Below are positions 9,501 to 18,220 of a DNA stretch of 64,000 nucleotides, piece by piece. The translations under genes and the position numbers were made by a program. Numbering within the stretch: position 1 is the stretch's first letter; every line of letters starts with the position of its first letter. The notes under the pieces are model-generated. The model was not told the origin of the DNA. It made no database searches and worked only from the letters and a program-made list of their open reading frames with translations. The stretch is from Hyphomicrobiales bacterium (lineage in GTDB: Bacteria > Pseudomonadota > Alphaproteobacteria > Rhizobiales > Xanthobacteraceae): NCBI GenBank assembly GCA_016185205.1, contig JACPOA010000012.1, positions 1-64,000 on the forward strand, in the 5' to 3' direction.

Positions 9501-11361
9501 TGCCGCCGTCGCGCCGCTCCAGCAGCATGTCGTGGAACCAGACGCCTTCGCCGCCCTGCGGTTCGACGTGATAGGTGCGCTCGTCCACCACCTTAAAGCC
9601 CATGTTCTCCAGCACCGGAACGCGCTCCGACAGCGGCAGCGGGCGCGCAAAGCTCCACACTTTCAGGCCGACCGCGCGTTGTTCCTCTTCCAGCCGGCGA
9701 TGGAAATCGACGCCGAGCGGACGCTGCTCGTTCAAAGCTTCGACCACGCGGATATCGCCGGCCGCGATGGCCGGCGCGTAAGACTCCTGGAACCCGGCGG
9801 AAAACGCCTCGCGGTAGCGGGTAAACAGTGCGCGCGCCTGCTCCGGCGCATGCAGCAGCGCCAGCGCATCACCAAGTCCATCGGTCCAGCTGCGCACGAT
9901 GGCCGCGACTTCTTGTTCGAGCGTTGCGCGGCTCACCTCGGGCGTGACGCCACCGGAGCGGCCGATGATGAAGTGCACGCGCACCAGCGGGCCTTCCGCG
10001 AAGAACGGATAGAACGCCGAGACCCGCCCGATGAAAGCGCTGCTGAGATAATCGCCGATCTTGGCGCGGATATTGCTGTCGTAGCGTTCGCGCGGAACGA
10101 ACACCAGCACCGACACGAACCGGTCGAAGCGGTCGCGGCGCGCCAGCACGCGCACATGCGGACGCTCGTCGAGTTGCAGGATCGCCAGCGCAAAACGATG
10201 GAGCGTGTCGTCGTCGACCTGGAACAGTTCGTCGCGCGGATAATGCTCGAGCACGTTTGCGAGTGCTTTTCCGGAATGGCTGCTGGGATCGAAACCGGCG
10301 CGCTGCTCGACGCTGGCGATCTTGCGCCGCAGATAAGGGATGCTGTGGGCGGTGCGCGTATAGGCGGTGGAGGTGAACAGCCCGATGATGCGGTGCTCGC
10401 CGATCAGGTTGCCGGCGGCGTCGAAACGTTTGACGCCGATATAGTCGAGATAGACGCGCCGGTGCACGCGCGCCTGGATATTCGCCTTGGCGATGATCAG
10501 CGGGCGCGGCTCCTGCAGGAACGCCATGATCTCCGGCGTGAACTCGAGCCGCTCCTGGCCGCGCCGCAATACGCGCAGCTCGCGCGCGCGCATGATGCCG
10601 AGCGCGCCGTCGAAATCCGGTTTGAGCGCCTGGCCGTCGCACACGTAATCGCGCAGGCCGAGGAAGGTGAAATTGTCAGCCAGCAGCCATTGCAGGAACT
10701 GGATCGCCTCGGCGATCTCGTCGACCGGCAGCGGCGGCGGATTGCTCCTGAGCTCGTCGACGATACCGGTGACGCGCGCGCGCATGGCGCGCCAGTCCTG
10801 CACCGCCAGCCGCACCTCGCCGAGCACGGTTTGCAGCGCGCCGACGATTCTGTCGCGTAGACCTGCGTCCTCGATCGGCTCGCAATGGATATGGATGAAG
10901 CTTTCACGCGTGCCATTGGCCTCGTCGGCGGCGCCGAGCGCGCTGAGTTTGCCGCCATCGCGCGTCACGCCGAACACCGGATGCGCCACCAGCCGCACTG
11001 CGAGCCGGCGATCGGCGATCTCGCCCATCACCGAGTCGACCAGGAACGGCATGTCATCGTTAACGATCTCAATGATCGAGACCGCTTTGCGCTCGCCCGC
11101 GGCCGACAGCGTCACCGTCTCGCAGCGGATTTTCGGCGCACCTGTCTCTCGCTGACAAAGAAAATCGAACGCCCGTTCGGCCAGACGGCTAAGATCGGCG
11201 GCGCCATAGCGCACCACGTCCTCCGGCACGGCGCGCCCATAGAGCTGCGTAACGAAGCTCGCCGGGATGTCGCTGCGACGTTGGCTCAGCGCGGTCCCGG
11301 CCTGCGCGATGGTCGCCCGGGCGGCGCTTTCTTCCTGGCTGGCGGGAAGCTCAACGGACAT
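6547..11361 (-). CDS. NAD-specific glutamate dehydrogenase, large (~180 kDa) type
   Basis: A 1604-residue protein of the large NAD-GDH class, which interconverts glutamate and 2-oxoglutarate plus ammonia. The catalytic domain lies in the C-terminal half and shows VIVPVGAKGGFVPK with the substrate-binding Lys, and a nucleotide-binding region further on. The long N-terminal half carries ACT-like and helical regulatory segments (for example DDMPFLVDSVMGEI). Length and domain order are typical of the roughly 1600-residue alphaproteobacterial enzymes. It is a single gene; a 237-bp divergent region separates it from the peroxidase-related gene. Long open frames on the opposite strand are GC-driven shadows. 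Confidence 0.95.
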   Translation of the reverse strand: MSVELPASQEESAARATIAQAGTALSQRRSDIPASFVTQLYGRAVPEDVVRYGAADLSRLAERAFDFLCQRETGAPKIRCETVTLSAAGERKAVSIIEIVNDDMPFLVDSVMGEIADRRLAVRLVAHPVFGVTRDGGKLSALGAADEANGTRESFIHIHCEPIEDAGLRDRIVGALQTVLGEVRLAVQDWRAMRARVTGIVDELRSNPPPLPVDEIAEAIQFLQWLLADNFTFLGLRDYVCDGQALKPDFDGALGIMRARELRVLRRGQERLEFTPEIMAFLQEPRPLIIAKANIQARVHRRVYLDYIGVKRFDAAGNLIGEHRIIGLFTSTAYTRTAHSIPYLRRKIASVEQRAGFDPSSHSGKALANVLEHYPRDELFQVDDDTLHRFALAILQLDERPHVRVLARRDRFDRFVSVLVFVPRERYDSNIRAKIGDYLSSAFIGRVSAFYPFFAEGPLVRVHFIIGRSGGVTPEVSRATLEQEVAAIVRSWTDGLGDALALLHAPEQARALFTRYREAFSAGFQESYAPAIAAGDIRVVEALNEQRPLGVDFHRRLEEEQRAVGLKVWSFARPLPLSERVPVLENMGFKVVDERTYHVEPQGGEGVWFHDMLLERRDGGMIDLGEAKARLEAAFLTVMRGQAENDGYNALTLAGSLAWRDVALIRTLSRFLRQIRVPYSQDYMWTTLVKHACIAGDLVALFHARFDPRAEAAAERDAKQKEIAARIEDALQKVDSLDEDRILRRFVNAVQAAIRSNFYQTDEQGQPKPLIAVKFASGKLTDLPRPRPLYEVFVYSPRVEGVHMRFGKVARGGIRWSDRPQDFRTEVLGLVKAQQVKNAVIVPVGAKGGFVPKLMPTGATREQVQAEGVATYELFMSTLLDITDNFAPDGAIVPPDNVVRHEGDDPYLVVAADKGTATFSDIANAISIAHDYWLGDAFASGGSAGYDHKAMGITARGAWESVKRHFREMDVNIHETLFSAVGVGDMSGDVFGNGLLRETTTRLLAAFDHRDIFIDPDSDPAASFAERKRLFALPRSSWQDYDKKLISKGGGVYPRSSKEIRLSPEARRLFGVAEAVTPQDLMKAILKAKVDLLFFGGIGTYVRASNETDEMVGDRANDAIRVSGADLNCKVIGEGANLGMTQRGRIEAALRGIRLNTDAIDNSAGVNTSDVEVNIKIALSTPVRSGALTLDARNALLAEMTQEVARLVLRNNYQQTLALSLAARRGLEDLGFQQRLMQLLETQGKLDRSVEFLPDDLALAERRKRNLALTRPELAVLLAYAKLSLYGELLDSNVPDDPYLGRELERYFPREMSNLFPDALHAHRLRREIIATQLTNSMINRGGATLIVRIADQTGASAASIAAAFAAVRQSYDLIALNGEIDALDNKVSGKTQLDLYAAVQDLLLDRLVWFLRNGDLKQGLEKIVAHYRAGIAQVAAALDGALSKEAIAARDARQAELTKGGVPAELARRFASLPALKAAPDIVLVADRAQKPVGEVTATYFATEAFFQLDRVAHAVPGIAVADYFDRLALDRALDSIGEAERRLTAAMVGNDNAGAGAVDEWVKPRQAEVERIRAAIHEIAGSGLTLSKLSVAASLLGDLARE

Positions 11362-11598
11362 AAGACCTCGTACTTTATAAAGAATCAGTCGCGCCGGGAG
11401 TTTTTACCTTCCGCACGAGGGCGTCGAGAGCAACCCGGCATTTGGTAACGCGGCCACGACAGGCCTGCACGGCGCCCTTGGCACCACCGCTTAAACTGCT
11501 GATTTAACAGGCAAAACCATGGTCGTGCCATCGTATCGCGAGGCCGCGGAACCATGTAGTCTTGGTGTTCGGGCACGGACAGCAAGGGGCTAGGGGAA

Positions 11599-12408
11599 AT
11601 GGGCAAGGCTAAAATGTCAGTCAAAACCGCCGGCAAGGCGGCACGTGCAAGGCCCGGCAAGAATCCACCCAAGAGCAAGCCGATGCTGCGCGCCATCAAA
11701 GGCGGCAAATCGGCGCCCACGAAATTGCCGCCGCCCAAACCCGCCGCCACGAAACCTGCCGCGCCGCCGGCTGCGCAATCCAAATCTTCACAATCCAAGC
11801 TCGCGATGATGAAGGCGCTGTCCACCAAGCCGGTACCGGCGGCCGACGACGTGCCGGTGACCGCGCTCAATCTGGAGCCGGGCAAGCTGTCGCCGGCGAT
11901 GGCCGCCTATTTCAAGAAATGCCAGGACAGACTCGGCTTCGTGCCGAACGTGCTGCTCGCCTACGCCTTCGACATGGCCAAGCTGGAAACTTTCGTCGCC
12001 TTCTACAACGATCTGATGCTCGGCGAGAGCGGCCTGAGCAAGCTCGAGCGCGAGATGATCGCGGTGGCGGTGTCGTCGCAGAACCGCTGCTACTACTGCC
12101 TCACCGCCCACGGCGCCGCGGTGCGGCAATATTCCGGCAATCCGCTGCTCGGCGAACAGATCGTGATGAACTATCGCGCCGCGCGGGTGAACAAGCGTCA
12201 GCGCGCCATGCTCGACTTCGCCGTCAAGCTCACCGCGCAGCCCTGGAGCGTGGAGGAAGGCGATCGCGAGCGGCTGCGCCGCGCCGGCTTCACCGACCGC
12301 GACATCTGGGACATTTCGGCGGTGGCCGGCTTCTTCAACATGTCGAACCGTGTGGCCTCCGCCACCGACATGCGGCCGAACGCGGTCTATCACGGGCAGG
12401 CAAGGTAA
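11599..12408 (+). CDS. Peroxidase-related enzyme (AhpD/carboxymuconolactone decarboxylase-like)
   Basis: A 269-residue protein. The first 80 residues are low-complexity, rich in Lys, Pro and Ala, and resemble a basic linker or targeting tail. Residues about 85-265 form an AhpD-like helical domain with the redox motif C-Y-Y-C in QNRCYYCLTAHGAAV, the hallmark of peroxidase-related (uncharacterised peroxidase) CMD proteins. It is probably a cytoplasmic peroxide- or thiol-linked reductase; the substrate is unknown. The start at 11599 is preceded by AAGGGGCTAGGGGAA, a good ribosome-binding region. An internal start that omits the K/P/A-rich tail cannot be excluded. Confidence 0.82.
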   Translation: MGKAKMSVKTAGKAARARPGKNPPKSKPMLRAIKGGKSAPTKLPPPKPAATKPAAPPAAQSKSSQSKLAMMKALSTKPVPAADDVPVTALNLEPGKLSPAMAAYFKKCQDRLGFVPNVLLAYAFDMAKLETFVAFYNDLMLGESGLSKLEREMIAVAVSSQNRCYYCLTAHGAAVRQYSGNPLLGEQIVMNYRAARVNKRQRAMLDFAVKLTAQPWSVEEGDRERLRRAGFTDRDIWDISAVAGFFNMSNRVASATDMRPNAVYHGQAR

Positions 12409-12419
12409 GCCTCTCCGCG

Positions 12420-12544
12420 GTCATGCCCGGCACTCGGGTCCGGCTTCGCCGGCCCGAGCACATGCCTTGTGCCGGGCATCCACGTCTTAATACGCTTACC
12501 GTGTTAAAGGCGTGGATGGCCGGGACAAGCCCGGCCATGACGAG
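12420..12544. repeat. Intergenic palindromic repeat (TCATGCCCGGC family) before ggt
   Basis: A 125-bp composite inverted repeat: outer arms GTCATGCCCGGC and GCCCGGCCATGAC, inner CATCCACGTC against GCGTGGATGG. It ends only 6 bp before the ggt start codon, so it forms most of the ggt leader. Relatives lie at 45718-45824 and 52978-53068. Confidence 0.8.
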
Positions 12545-12550
12545 TGAACA

Positions 12551-14272
12551 ATGAATCGCTTTGCCCGCATTTCGGCGTTCGCCCTTGCGCTGCTGCTCAC
12601 CGTCGCGGCTTACGCCCAAGTCGCGCCGGTCACGCGCGCACCGGCGATTGCGCCCGCGCAAGCAATCCTCGCCCACAACGGCATGGTGGTGGCGCAGGAG
12701 AGCCGCGCTGCCCGCATCGGCGTCGAGATGCTCGATCGCGGCGGCAACGCGGTCGACGCCGCGGTGGCGGTCGGCTTCGCGCTCGCGGTCACCTATCCGC
12801 GCGCCGGCAATATCGGCGGCGGCGGCTTCATGCTGATCCATCTCGCCAAAGAGAACCGCGATATCGCAATTGACTATCGCGAGACCGCCCCGAGCGCGGC
12901 GACCGAAACCATGTTCCTCGACGCCAAGGGCGAACCTGATCCGGCGAAATCGCGCAACAGCGCACTGTCGATCGGCGTGCCCGGCACCGTCGCCGGCCTG
13001 GCGCTGGCGCAGCGGAAATACGGCTCCGGCAAGCTCACGCTCGCCGAGCTGATTCAGCCTTCGATCGATCTCGCCAGCAAAGGCTTCGCGGTCAAGGACG
13101 ACCTCGCCGATTCGCTGCCGCGCGCGCACGACCGGCTGGCGCGCTGGCGCTCGTCGGCGGAAATTTTCCTGAACGGCGGCCGGCCGCTGCGCGAAGGCGA
13201 CCGGTTGATCCAGTTCGATCTCGCCGACACGCTGCGGGCGATCGCGCAGAATGGCCCGAACGCCTTCTATCAGGGTCCCATCGCCGCGCGCATCGCCGAC
13301 GCCGTCGTCAAAGCCGGCGGCATCGTGAGCAAGGACGACCTCGCCAGCTACCGCGCAGTCGAGCGGCCGGTCGTGCGCGGCAATTATCGCGGCTACGACA
13401 TCGTCGCGATGCCGCCGCCCTCCTCCGGCGGCGTGCATCTGATCGAGATGCTCAACATGCTGGAGGGCACCGATCTGGCGAAGCTGCCGCGCGAGCAGGC
13501 GCTGCATGTCGAGATCGAGGCGATGAAGCGCGCTTATGCCGACCGCGCCATGTTCATGGGCGATCCCGACGCGGTGAGCATGCCGGTCGCCGGCCTGATC
13601 TCGAAAAAATATGCTGAGTCATTGCGCGCCGGCATCGGCGAGCGCGCGACGCCCTCGGCCGATATCCGCGCCGGCAAGCCGGACGAATACGAAGGCCGCA
13701 ACACCACGCATTTCTCCGTCATCGACCGCGACGGCAACGCGGTGTCGAACACCTACACGCTCAACTTCTCCTATGGCGTCGGCCTGGTCGCCGAAGGCAC
13801 CGGCGTGCTGCTCAACAACGAGCTCGACGATTTCACCGCCAAGCCGGGCGCGGCCAATGCCTACGGGCTGGTCGGTTTTACCGCCAATTTGCCGGGGCCG
13901 GGCAAGCGCCCGCTGTCGTCGATGTCGCCGACCATCGTGCTGAAGGACGGCAAGCCGTTTTTGGTCACCGGTTCGCCCGGCGGCAGCCGCATCATTTCCG
14001 CTGTCTTGCAGGTGATCGTCAACGTCATCGATTTCCGCATGGCCGTAGACAAGGCGGTGAGCGCGCCGCGCCTGCACCACCAGTGGCAGCCGGACCAGGT
14101 GTTGGCCGAGCCGGATTTTCCGCCCGATCTGCTCGATGCGCTGGCGCGCCGCGGCCACAGCATCGTGCCGACCGAGCCGCACACCTCGGCCAATTCCATC
14201 ATGGTGACGAAAGACGGCTATGTCGGCGCCGCCGACCGGCGCACGCGCGGGGCGCTGGCGGCGGGGTATTGA
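12551..14272 (+). CDS. ggt: Gamma-glutamyltransferase
   Basis: A 573-residue periplasmic Ntn-hydrolase that hydrolyses or transfers gamma-glutamyl groups from glutathione and related substrates. Residues 1-22 are a signal peptide (hydrophobic FALALLLTVAAYA). The self-cleavage site is N384-T385-T-H-F-S, with Thr385 as the nucleophile of the small subunit. PLSSMSPTIVLKDGKP and TGSPGGSRI, downstream, are the conserved gamma-glutamyl-binding segments. Length is normal. It starts immediately after a large palindromic repeat, and the Shine-Dalgarno sequence is weak. Confidence 0.93.
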   Translation: MNRFARISAFALALLLTVAAYAQVAPVTRAPAIAPAQAILAHNGMVVAQESRAARIGVEMLDRGGNAVDAAVAVGFALAVTYPRAGNIGGGGFMLIHLAKENRDIAIDYRETAPSAATETMFLDAKGEPDPAKSRNSALSIGVPGTVAGLALAQRKYGSGKLTLAELIQPSIDLASKGFAVKDDLADSLPRAHDRLARWRSSAEIFLNGGRPLREGDRLIQFDLADTLRAIAQNGPNAFYQGPIAARIADAVVKAGGIVSKDDLASYRAVERPVVRGNYRGYDIVAMPPPSSGGVHLIEMLNMLEGTDLAKLPREQALHVEIEAMKRAYADRAMFMGDPDAVSMPVAGLISKKYAESLRAGIGERATPSADIRAGKPDEYEGRNTTHFSVIDRDGNAVSNTYTLNFSYGVGLVAEGTGVLLNNELDDFTAKPGAANAYGLVGFTANLPGPGKRPLSSMSPTIVLKDGKPFLVTGSPGGSRIISAVLQVIVNVIDFRMAVDKAVSAPRLHHQWQPDQVLAEPDFPPDLLDALARRGHSIVPTEPHTSANSIMVTKDGYVGAADRRTRGALAAGY

Positions 14273-14282
14273 AAGTAATGTT

Positions 14283-14378
14283 CAAAACTTGAAGCCCGCC
14301 TACGTTGCTTCGCAACTTCGGCGCGGCAGCCTTCGCCGCAATATGGCTTGCCGAGCCGTAGCTCCGAAGGAGCGAAGG
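14283..14378. repeat. Palindromic sequence between ggt and tRNA-Gly
   Basis: An imperfect inverted repeat with AGCCTTCGCC/CTTCGCTCC-type arms, in the style of the other GC-rich intergenic repeats. It abuts the 3' end of the reverse-strand tRNA gene and may end transcription from both sides. Only one copy was seen here. Confidence 0.5.
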
Positions 14379-14379
14379 C

Positions 14380-14454
<75 letters not shown>

Positions 14455-14551
14455 ATCCGTTAGCTAGTTGACCGATCAAGCGTTAATCGGCCGCCAAGCC
14501 GTTCGTATAGCCATAAGCGGCACCCCTTGGCAACCGCGGCGCCAGGAAGCG

Positions 14552-14827
14552 TTAATGGCCCTGGGCGTGGCGTTTACGGTGGTGGGCGCGTGGCCTGACG
14601 GCCGGGGGTTCCCAGTATGGGTTGTGATTGCAAAAGCCGCGATTGCCGGCCAGCACATTCGGCACGCATTCCTCGATCGTGCGGTACCGGCAGTCCCAGT
14701 GGACCGAGCCTTTGCCCGCCGAGACCACCGCGCACCAGGGCGCATGGCCGAGCTGGGCCTGCACCGGGCGGACGTCAACCGATAGAACGGCCATGAACGC
14801 GGCCAGAGACAGCAATAAGCGTGGCAT
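14552..14827 (-). CDS. DUF3551 small secreted Cys-rich protein
   Basis: A 91-residue protein starting at the ATG complementary to 14825-14827. Residues 1-24 are a signal peptide ending in VQA. The mature part carries APWCAVVSAG, W-D-C-R-Y-R-T-I-E-E-C, and GNRGFCNHNPYW, with the Cys pattern typical of the DUF3551 family that is abundant in Bradyrhizobium and relatives. The function is unknown. Divergent from the prolyl-tRNA deacylase gene, with starts 81 bp apart. Confidence 0.82.
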   Translation of the reverse strand: MPRLLLSLAAFMAVLSVDVRPVQAQLGHAPWCAVVSAGKGSVHWDCRYRTIEECVPNVLAGNRGFCNHNPYWEPPAVRPRAHHRKRHAQGH

Positions 14828-14907
14828 CGCAAGCCTCCCGGTTCCCGGCGCATGATGGCTTTCATGCGCAACCGAAGACACCGATACTAACACCGACCGG
14901 CCGAAAT

Positions 14908-15426
14908 ATGTCCCCTCTCCCGACCACCCCCGAGCAGCTGTTCGCCGCGCTCGATGCCCTCGGCATCAAGCACGCCACGGTCAAGCATCCGCCGCTGTTC
15001 ACGGTCGAGCAGAGCCGCAGCCTGCGCGGCCAGATTCCGGGCGGCCACACCAAGAACCTGTTCCTGCGCGACAAGAAGCACGCGCTCTATCTGGTGGTGG
15101 TGCTGGAAGACGCCGAGATCGACCTCAAGGGGCTGCACCGGCTGTTGGGCGCCAGCGGGCGGTTTTCCTTCGGCTCGGCCGACCTGCTGGCCGAAGTCTG
15201 GGGCGTGGCGCCCGGCGCGGTGACGCCGTTCGGCGCCATCAACGACCGCCAAGGCCGCGTGACCGTGGTGCTCGACGCCGCCATGATGCAGCACGAAACG
15301 CTCAACTATCACCCGCTGGTCAACACCATGACCACCTCGATCGCGCGCGCGGATCTGGTGAAATTCCTCGAATCCACCGGCCATGTGCCCCGCATCGAGC
15401 GGGTCTCCGGCCGCGGCGCGCCCTGA
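14908..15426 (+). CDS. Prolyl-tRNA deacylase (YbaK/ProX editing domain)
   Basis: A 172-residue single-domain YbaK-type editing protein. It carries the K-N-L-F-L-R-D motif with the conserved Lys, and GAINDRQGRVTVVLD and NYHPLVNTMT towards the C-terminus, as in ProX/PrdX proteins that hydrolyse Ala-tRNA(Pro). Length fits free-standing ProXp-ala enzymes (about 165-175). ATG 14908 is the first start that gives the family N-terminus (TPEQLFAALDALGI). It lies upstream of the thioredoxin-like gene. Confidence 0.88.
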   Translation: MSPLPTTPEQLFAALDALGIKHATVKHPPLFTVEQSRSLRGQIPGGHTKNLFLRDKKHALYLVVVLEDAEIDLKGLHRLLGASGRFSFGSADLLAEVWGVAPGAVTPFGAINDRQGRVTVVLDAAMMQHETLNYHPLVNTMTTSIARADLVKFLESTGHVPRIERVSGRGAP

Positions 15427-15500
15427 TACGATTGCATTCGCCCGCCGGATGACCCATTTAAGCCGGAACGGAACCGGGAACGGACCAAGAGGCGCAGACT

Positions 15501-16406
15501 ATGCTGGGATTTGGTGGGGCGACGCCGGCGGCGGCCGATGGCGCGGTCAAGGACACGACCACGCAAGGCTTCGTCAAGGACGTGATCGAGGAATCCAAGA
15601 AGCAGCCGGTGCTGGTGGATTTCTGGGCGCCCTGGTGCGGCCCGTGCAAGCAGCTCACGCCGATCCTGGAAAAGGCGGTGAAGGCGGCCAAGGGCAAGGT
15701 CAAGCTGGTCAAGCTCAACATCGACGAGCATCCGGCGATCCCCGGGCAGATGGGCATCCAGTCGATCCCGGCGGTGATCGCGTTTTCCAACGGCCAGCCG
15801 GTCGACGGCTTCATGGGCGCGCTGCCGGAAAGTCAGGTCATCGCTTTCCTGGAGCGGCTGACCAAGGGCAAGATCGGCAACGACGATCAGGATCTGCTGA
15901 AAGCCGCCGACGCCGCGCTGGTCGCAGGCGATCCGGCCGCCGCCGCCGAAATCTATGCGCAGCTGCTCGCCGCCGACAGCGGCAACGTGCACGCGCTCGC
16001 AGGTCTCGCGCGCTGCTACGTCGAGACCGGCGCGCTCGAGCAGGCCAAGCAGACACTCGCTTTGGTGCCGGAAGCCAAGCGCAACGAGGCGCCGGTGGCG
16101 GCCGCGCGCGCCGCGCTGGAGATCGCCGAGCAGGCCAAGACGCTTGGGCCGCTGGCCGAGCTGGAAGAAAAAGTGCTGGCCAATCCGCTCGATCATCAGG
16201 CGCGCTTCGATCTCGCCGTCGCGCTCAATACCAAGGGCAAGCGCGACGAGGCGGTCCAACAGCTGATCGAGATCATCAAGCGCGACCGCAAATGGAACGA
16301 GGACGGCGCCCGCAAGCAGCTGGTGCAGTTCTTCGAGGCCTGGGGTTTTGCCGATCCGGCGGCCGCGGAAGGCCGCAAGAAGCTGTCGTCGATTTTGTTT
16401 TCGTAA
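15501..16406 (+). CDS. CnoX/YbbN-type thioredoxin with TPR domain
   Basis: A 301-residue protein. Residues 18-118 form a thioredoxin domain with an intact W-C46-G-P-C49-K site; the rest is a TPR-like helical domain (repeated A/E/L-rich segments to the C-terminus). This is the layout of the CnoX (YbbN) chaperedoxins, which protect proteins from oxidation and cooperate with GroEL and DnaK. Unlike E. coli YbbN, which lacks the full CXXC, this one keeps both cysteines, so thiol reductase activity is likely. Family 1 repeat copy B follows its stop codon directly. Confidence 0.9.
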   Translation: MLGFGGATPAAADGAVKDTTTQGFVKDVIEESKKQPVLVDFWAPWCGPCKQLTPILEKAVKAAKGKVKLVKLNIDEHPAIPGQMGIQSIPAVIAFSNGQPVDGFMGALPESQVIAFLERLTKGKIGNDDQDLLKAADAALVAGDPAAAAEIYAQLLAADSGNVHALAGLARCYVETGALEQAKQTLALVPEAKRNEAPVAAARAALEIAEQAKTLGPLAELEEKVLANPLDHQARFDLAVALNTKGKRDEAVQQLIEIIKRDRKWNEDGARKQLVQFFEAWGFADPAAAEGRKKLSSILFS

Positions 16407-16453
16407 CGCATGATCCCGAAAAGTGGGAACCGGTTTTCGGATAAGATCATGCG
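16407..16453. repeat. Palindromic intergenic repeat, family 1 copy B
   Basis: Inverted repeat starting one base after the preceding TAA stop. Arms CGCATGATC and GATCATGCG flank the shared centre AAGTGGGAACCGGTTTTC. It may serve as a terminator between the thioredoxin-like gene and the Lon-domain gene. Confidence 0.85.
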
Positions 16454-16492
16454 TCGGTGAGGAGTTGCACCGGCACGCGGAGTAATGCGCCA

Positions 16493-17182
16493 ATGCCGAT
16501 GAACGCCGACTATCGCGGACCCATCGACCTGCCCGCAACGATCCCGGTGTTCCCGCTGCCGGGCGCGCTGCTGCTGCCGCGCGGGCAGATGCCGCTCAAC
16601 ATCTTCGAGCCGCGCTATCTCGCCATGATCGACGACGCGCTGCGCGACGGCCACCGCCTGATCGGCATGATCCAGCCCGATCCCGCGCATGGCTCCCAAG
16701 CACTTGGCGGGCCGGCCGACAAGCCGCCGCTCTACAAGACCGGCTGCGTCGGCCGCATCACGCAGCTGGCCGAAAGCGGCGACGGCCGCTACCTGATCGA
16801 ACTCACCGGCGTGGCGCGCTTCCGGGTCGAGGAGGAGCTGGCGGTTTCCACCGCCTATCGCCAATGCCGCGTCACCTTCGCGCCGTTCGCCGACGACTTC
16901 GTCGCGCGCAAGGGCGAGAACGAGGTCGACCGCAAGGCGGTGCTGCGGGCGCTCGCCGCTTTCATGAAAGCCAACGACCTGAAGGCCGACTGGGAGGATA
17001 TCGACAAGGCGCCCAACGAGGCGCTGGTCAATGCGCTGGCGATGATGTCGCCCTATGGCCCGCCCGAGAAGCAGGCGATGCTGGAAGCGCCCGACCTGAA
17101 AACCCGCGCCGAGATCCTGGTGGCGATCACCGAGATCGAACTCGCCAAGAAGAACACCGAAGGCGAGCCGCAGCTGCAGTAA
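16493..17182 (+). CDS. LON peptidase N-terminal (substrate-binding) domain protein
   Basis: A 229-residue stand-alone Lon N-domain (PUA-like) protein without any ATPase or protease part. The N-terminus IPVFPLPGALLLPRGQMPLNIFEPRYLAM is the family signature. The biochemical role of these short proteins is not established; substrate recognition for proteolysis is a guess from the domain name. ATG 16493 follows GAGGAGTTG at a loose spacing; Met at 16499 is an alternative start. It is followed 48 bp later by a Trm112-like gene, an arrangement common in Hyphomicrobiales. Confidence 0.87.
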   Translation: MPMNADYRGPIDLPATIPVFPLPGALLLPRGQMPLNIFEPRYLAMIDDALRDGHRLIGMIQPDPAHGSQALGGPADKPPLYKTGCVGRITQLAESGDGRYLIELTGVARFRVEEELAVSTAYRQCRVTFAPFADDFVARKGENEVDRKAVLRALAAFMKANDLKADWEDIDKAPNEALVNALAMMSPYGPPEKQAMLEAPDLKTRAEILVAITEIELAKKNTEGEPQLQ

Positions 17183-17230
17183 TCAGTTGCGCCATGCTAT
17201 AACCCCGTCGAATTCGCCCGGAGCCAGCCC

Positions 17231-17434
17231 ATGTCCACCGTCCCCGCCACCGAACGGCCCGAAGGCAGCGTCGATCCCAAGCTGCTGGAAATCCTGGTCT
17301 GCCCGCTGACCAAGACCACGCTGGAATACGACGCTGCCAGGCAGGAGCTGATCTCGCGCAAGGCCAAGCTCGCTTATCCGATCCGCGACGGCATTCCGAT
17401 CATGCTGCCGGAGGAAGCGCGCAGGTTGGATTGA
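17231..17434 (+). CDS. Trm112 family protein
   Basis: A 67-residue Trm112/YcaR-like protein with [14 protein letters not shown] near the N-terminus and [19 protein letters not shown] at the C-terminus. In other organisms Trm112 proteins activate methyltransferases; the bacterial short form has only one Cys here, so a zinc site is probably absent. The partner in this organism is unknown. Confidence 0.88.
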   Translation: MSTVPATERPEGSVDPKLLEILVCPLTKTTLEYDAARQELISRKAKLAYPIRDGIPIMLPEEARRLD

Positions 17435-17487
17435 AAGCGACAATTCCCACTTCGCTCAAAAAAACCACGACAAATCAGGAAACGCTC

Positions 17488-18117
17488 ATGATCAAAATCT
17501 GGGGCCGCAACACCTCGTCCAACGTGCAGAAGGCGATGTGGGCGGTGGGCGAGCTCAAGCTTGAGCACACCCGCATCGATGTCGGCGGCGCCTTCGGCAA
17601 GAACAAGGAAGCGCCTTACCTGGCGATGAACCCGAACGGTCTGGTGCCGACGCTGGAGGAAGACGACGGCTTCCTGCTCTGGGAGAGCAACTCGATCGTG
17701 CGCTATCTCGCGGGCAAGCACGACAAGGCCGGCGCGCTGGAGCCGAAGGAGCCAAAGCAGCGCGCGCTCGCCAGCCAGTGGATGGACTGGCAGTTGTCGG
17801 TGGTGGGGCCGGCCATCTTCCACGCCTTCTGGGGCCTGATCCGCACGCCGACGGAAAAACGTGACCTGGCCGCGATCAAGACCTCGCAGGACAAGACCGC
17901 CGACGCGATGAAGATGCTCGACGCGCAACTGGGCAAGACCGCCTATGTCGCGGGCGAGGCGTTTTCCTACGGCGACATTCCGGTCGGCGTGATGTGCTAC
18001 CGCTACCGCCAGCTGGTGCCCGGCCGCCCGCCGACGCCCAACCTCGACCGCTGGTACGACGCCATCGCCAAGCGCAAGGCGTTCCAGGATCACGTCGGCA
18101 GCATTACTCTGAGCTAA
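17488..18117 (+). CDS. Glutathione S-transferase family protein
   Basis: A 209-residue GST. The N-terminal thioredoxin-like domain starts with IKIWGRNTSSNVQKAMWAVGEL, where Ser in the NTSSNVQK segment is the likely catalytic residue, and has the glutathione-binding NPNGLVPTLEED and ESNSIVRYL. The helical C-terminal domain carries AFSYGDIPVGV (the conserved N-capping region). I use ATG 17488; the frame upstream to 17431 overlaps the Trm112 region without homology. A degenerate palindromic element follows (18122-18177). Confidence 0.88.
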   Translation: MIKIWGRNTSSNVQKAMWAVGELKLEHTRIDVGGAFGKNKEAPYLAMNPNGLVPTLEEDDGFLLWESNSIVRYLAGKHDKAGALEPKEPKQRALASQWMDWQLSVVGPAIFHAFWGLIRTPTEKRDLAAIKTSQDKTADAMKMLDAQLGKTAYVAGEAFSYGDIPVGVMCYRYRQLVPGRPPTPNLDRWYDAIAKRKAFQDHVGSITLS

Positions 18118-18121
18118 GTTT

Positions 18122-18177
18122 TCTTATCCCTGCCCTCTTAGGGGACGGTGGCCGCCGAAGACGGCCGGGTGGGGTTG
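18122..18177. repeat. Solo, diverged copy of the DUF559-element end repeat
   Basis: This 56-bp sequence aligns to the left end of the DUF559 element (58739-58795): both begin TCTTATCCCT, continue with GGTGGCCGCCGAAG and end CGGGTGGGGT. Substitutions have weakened the first hairpin. A complementary CCCCACCCG follows at about 18198-18206. It marks the left edge of a lower-GC patch that contains a methyltransferase and a decayed gene. Confidence 0.75.
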
Positions 18178-18220
18178 CACGATTACGCGAGCAGGGCCCC
18201 CACCCGAAGGAGAAAAGAAC

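Noticed and set aside
8335-10860. 841-residue open frame on the + strand opposite gdhB
   Set aside because: GC-rich genome leaves long stop-free shadows; it mirrors the conserved NAD-GDH gene and its residues are Arg/His/Ala/Asp-rich without any domain.
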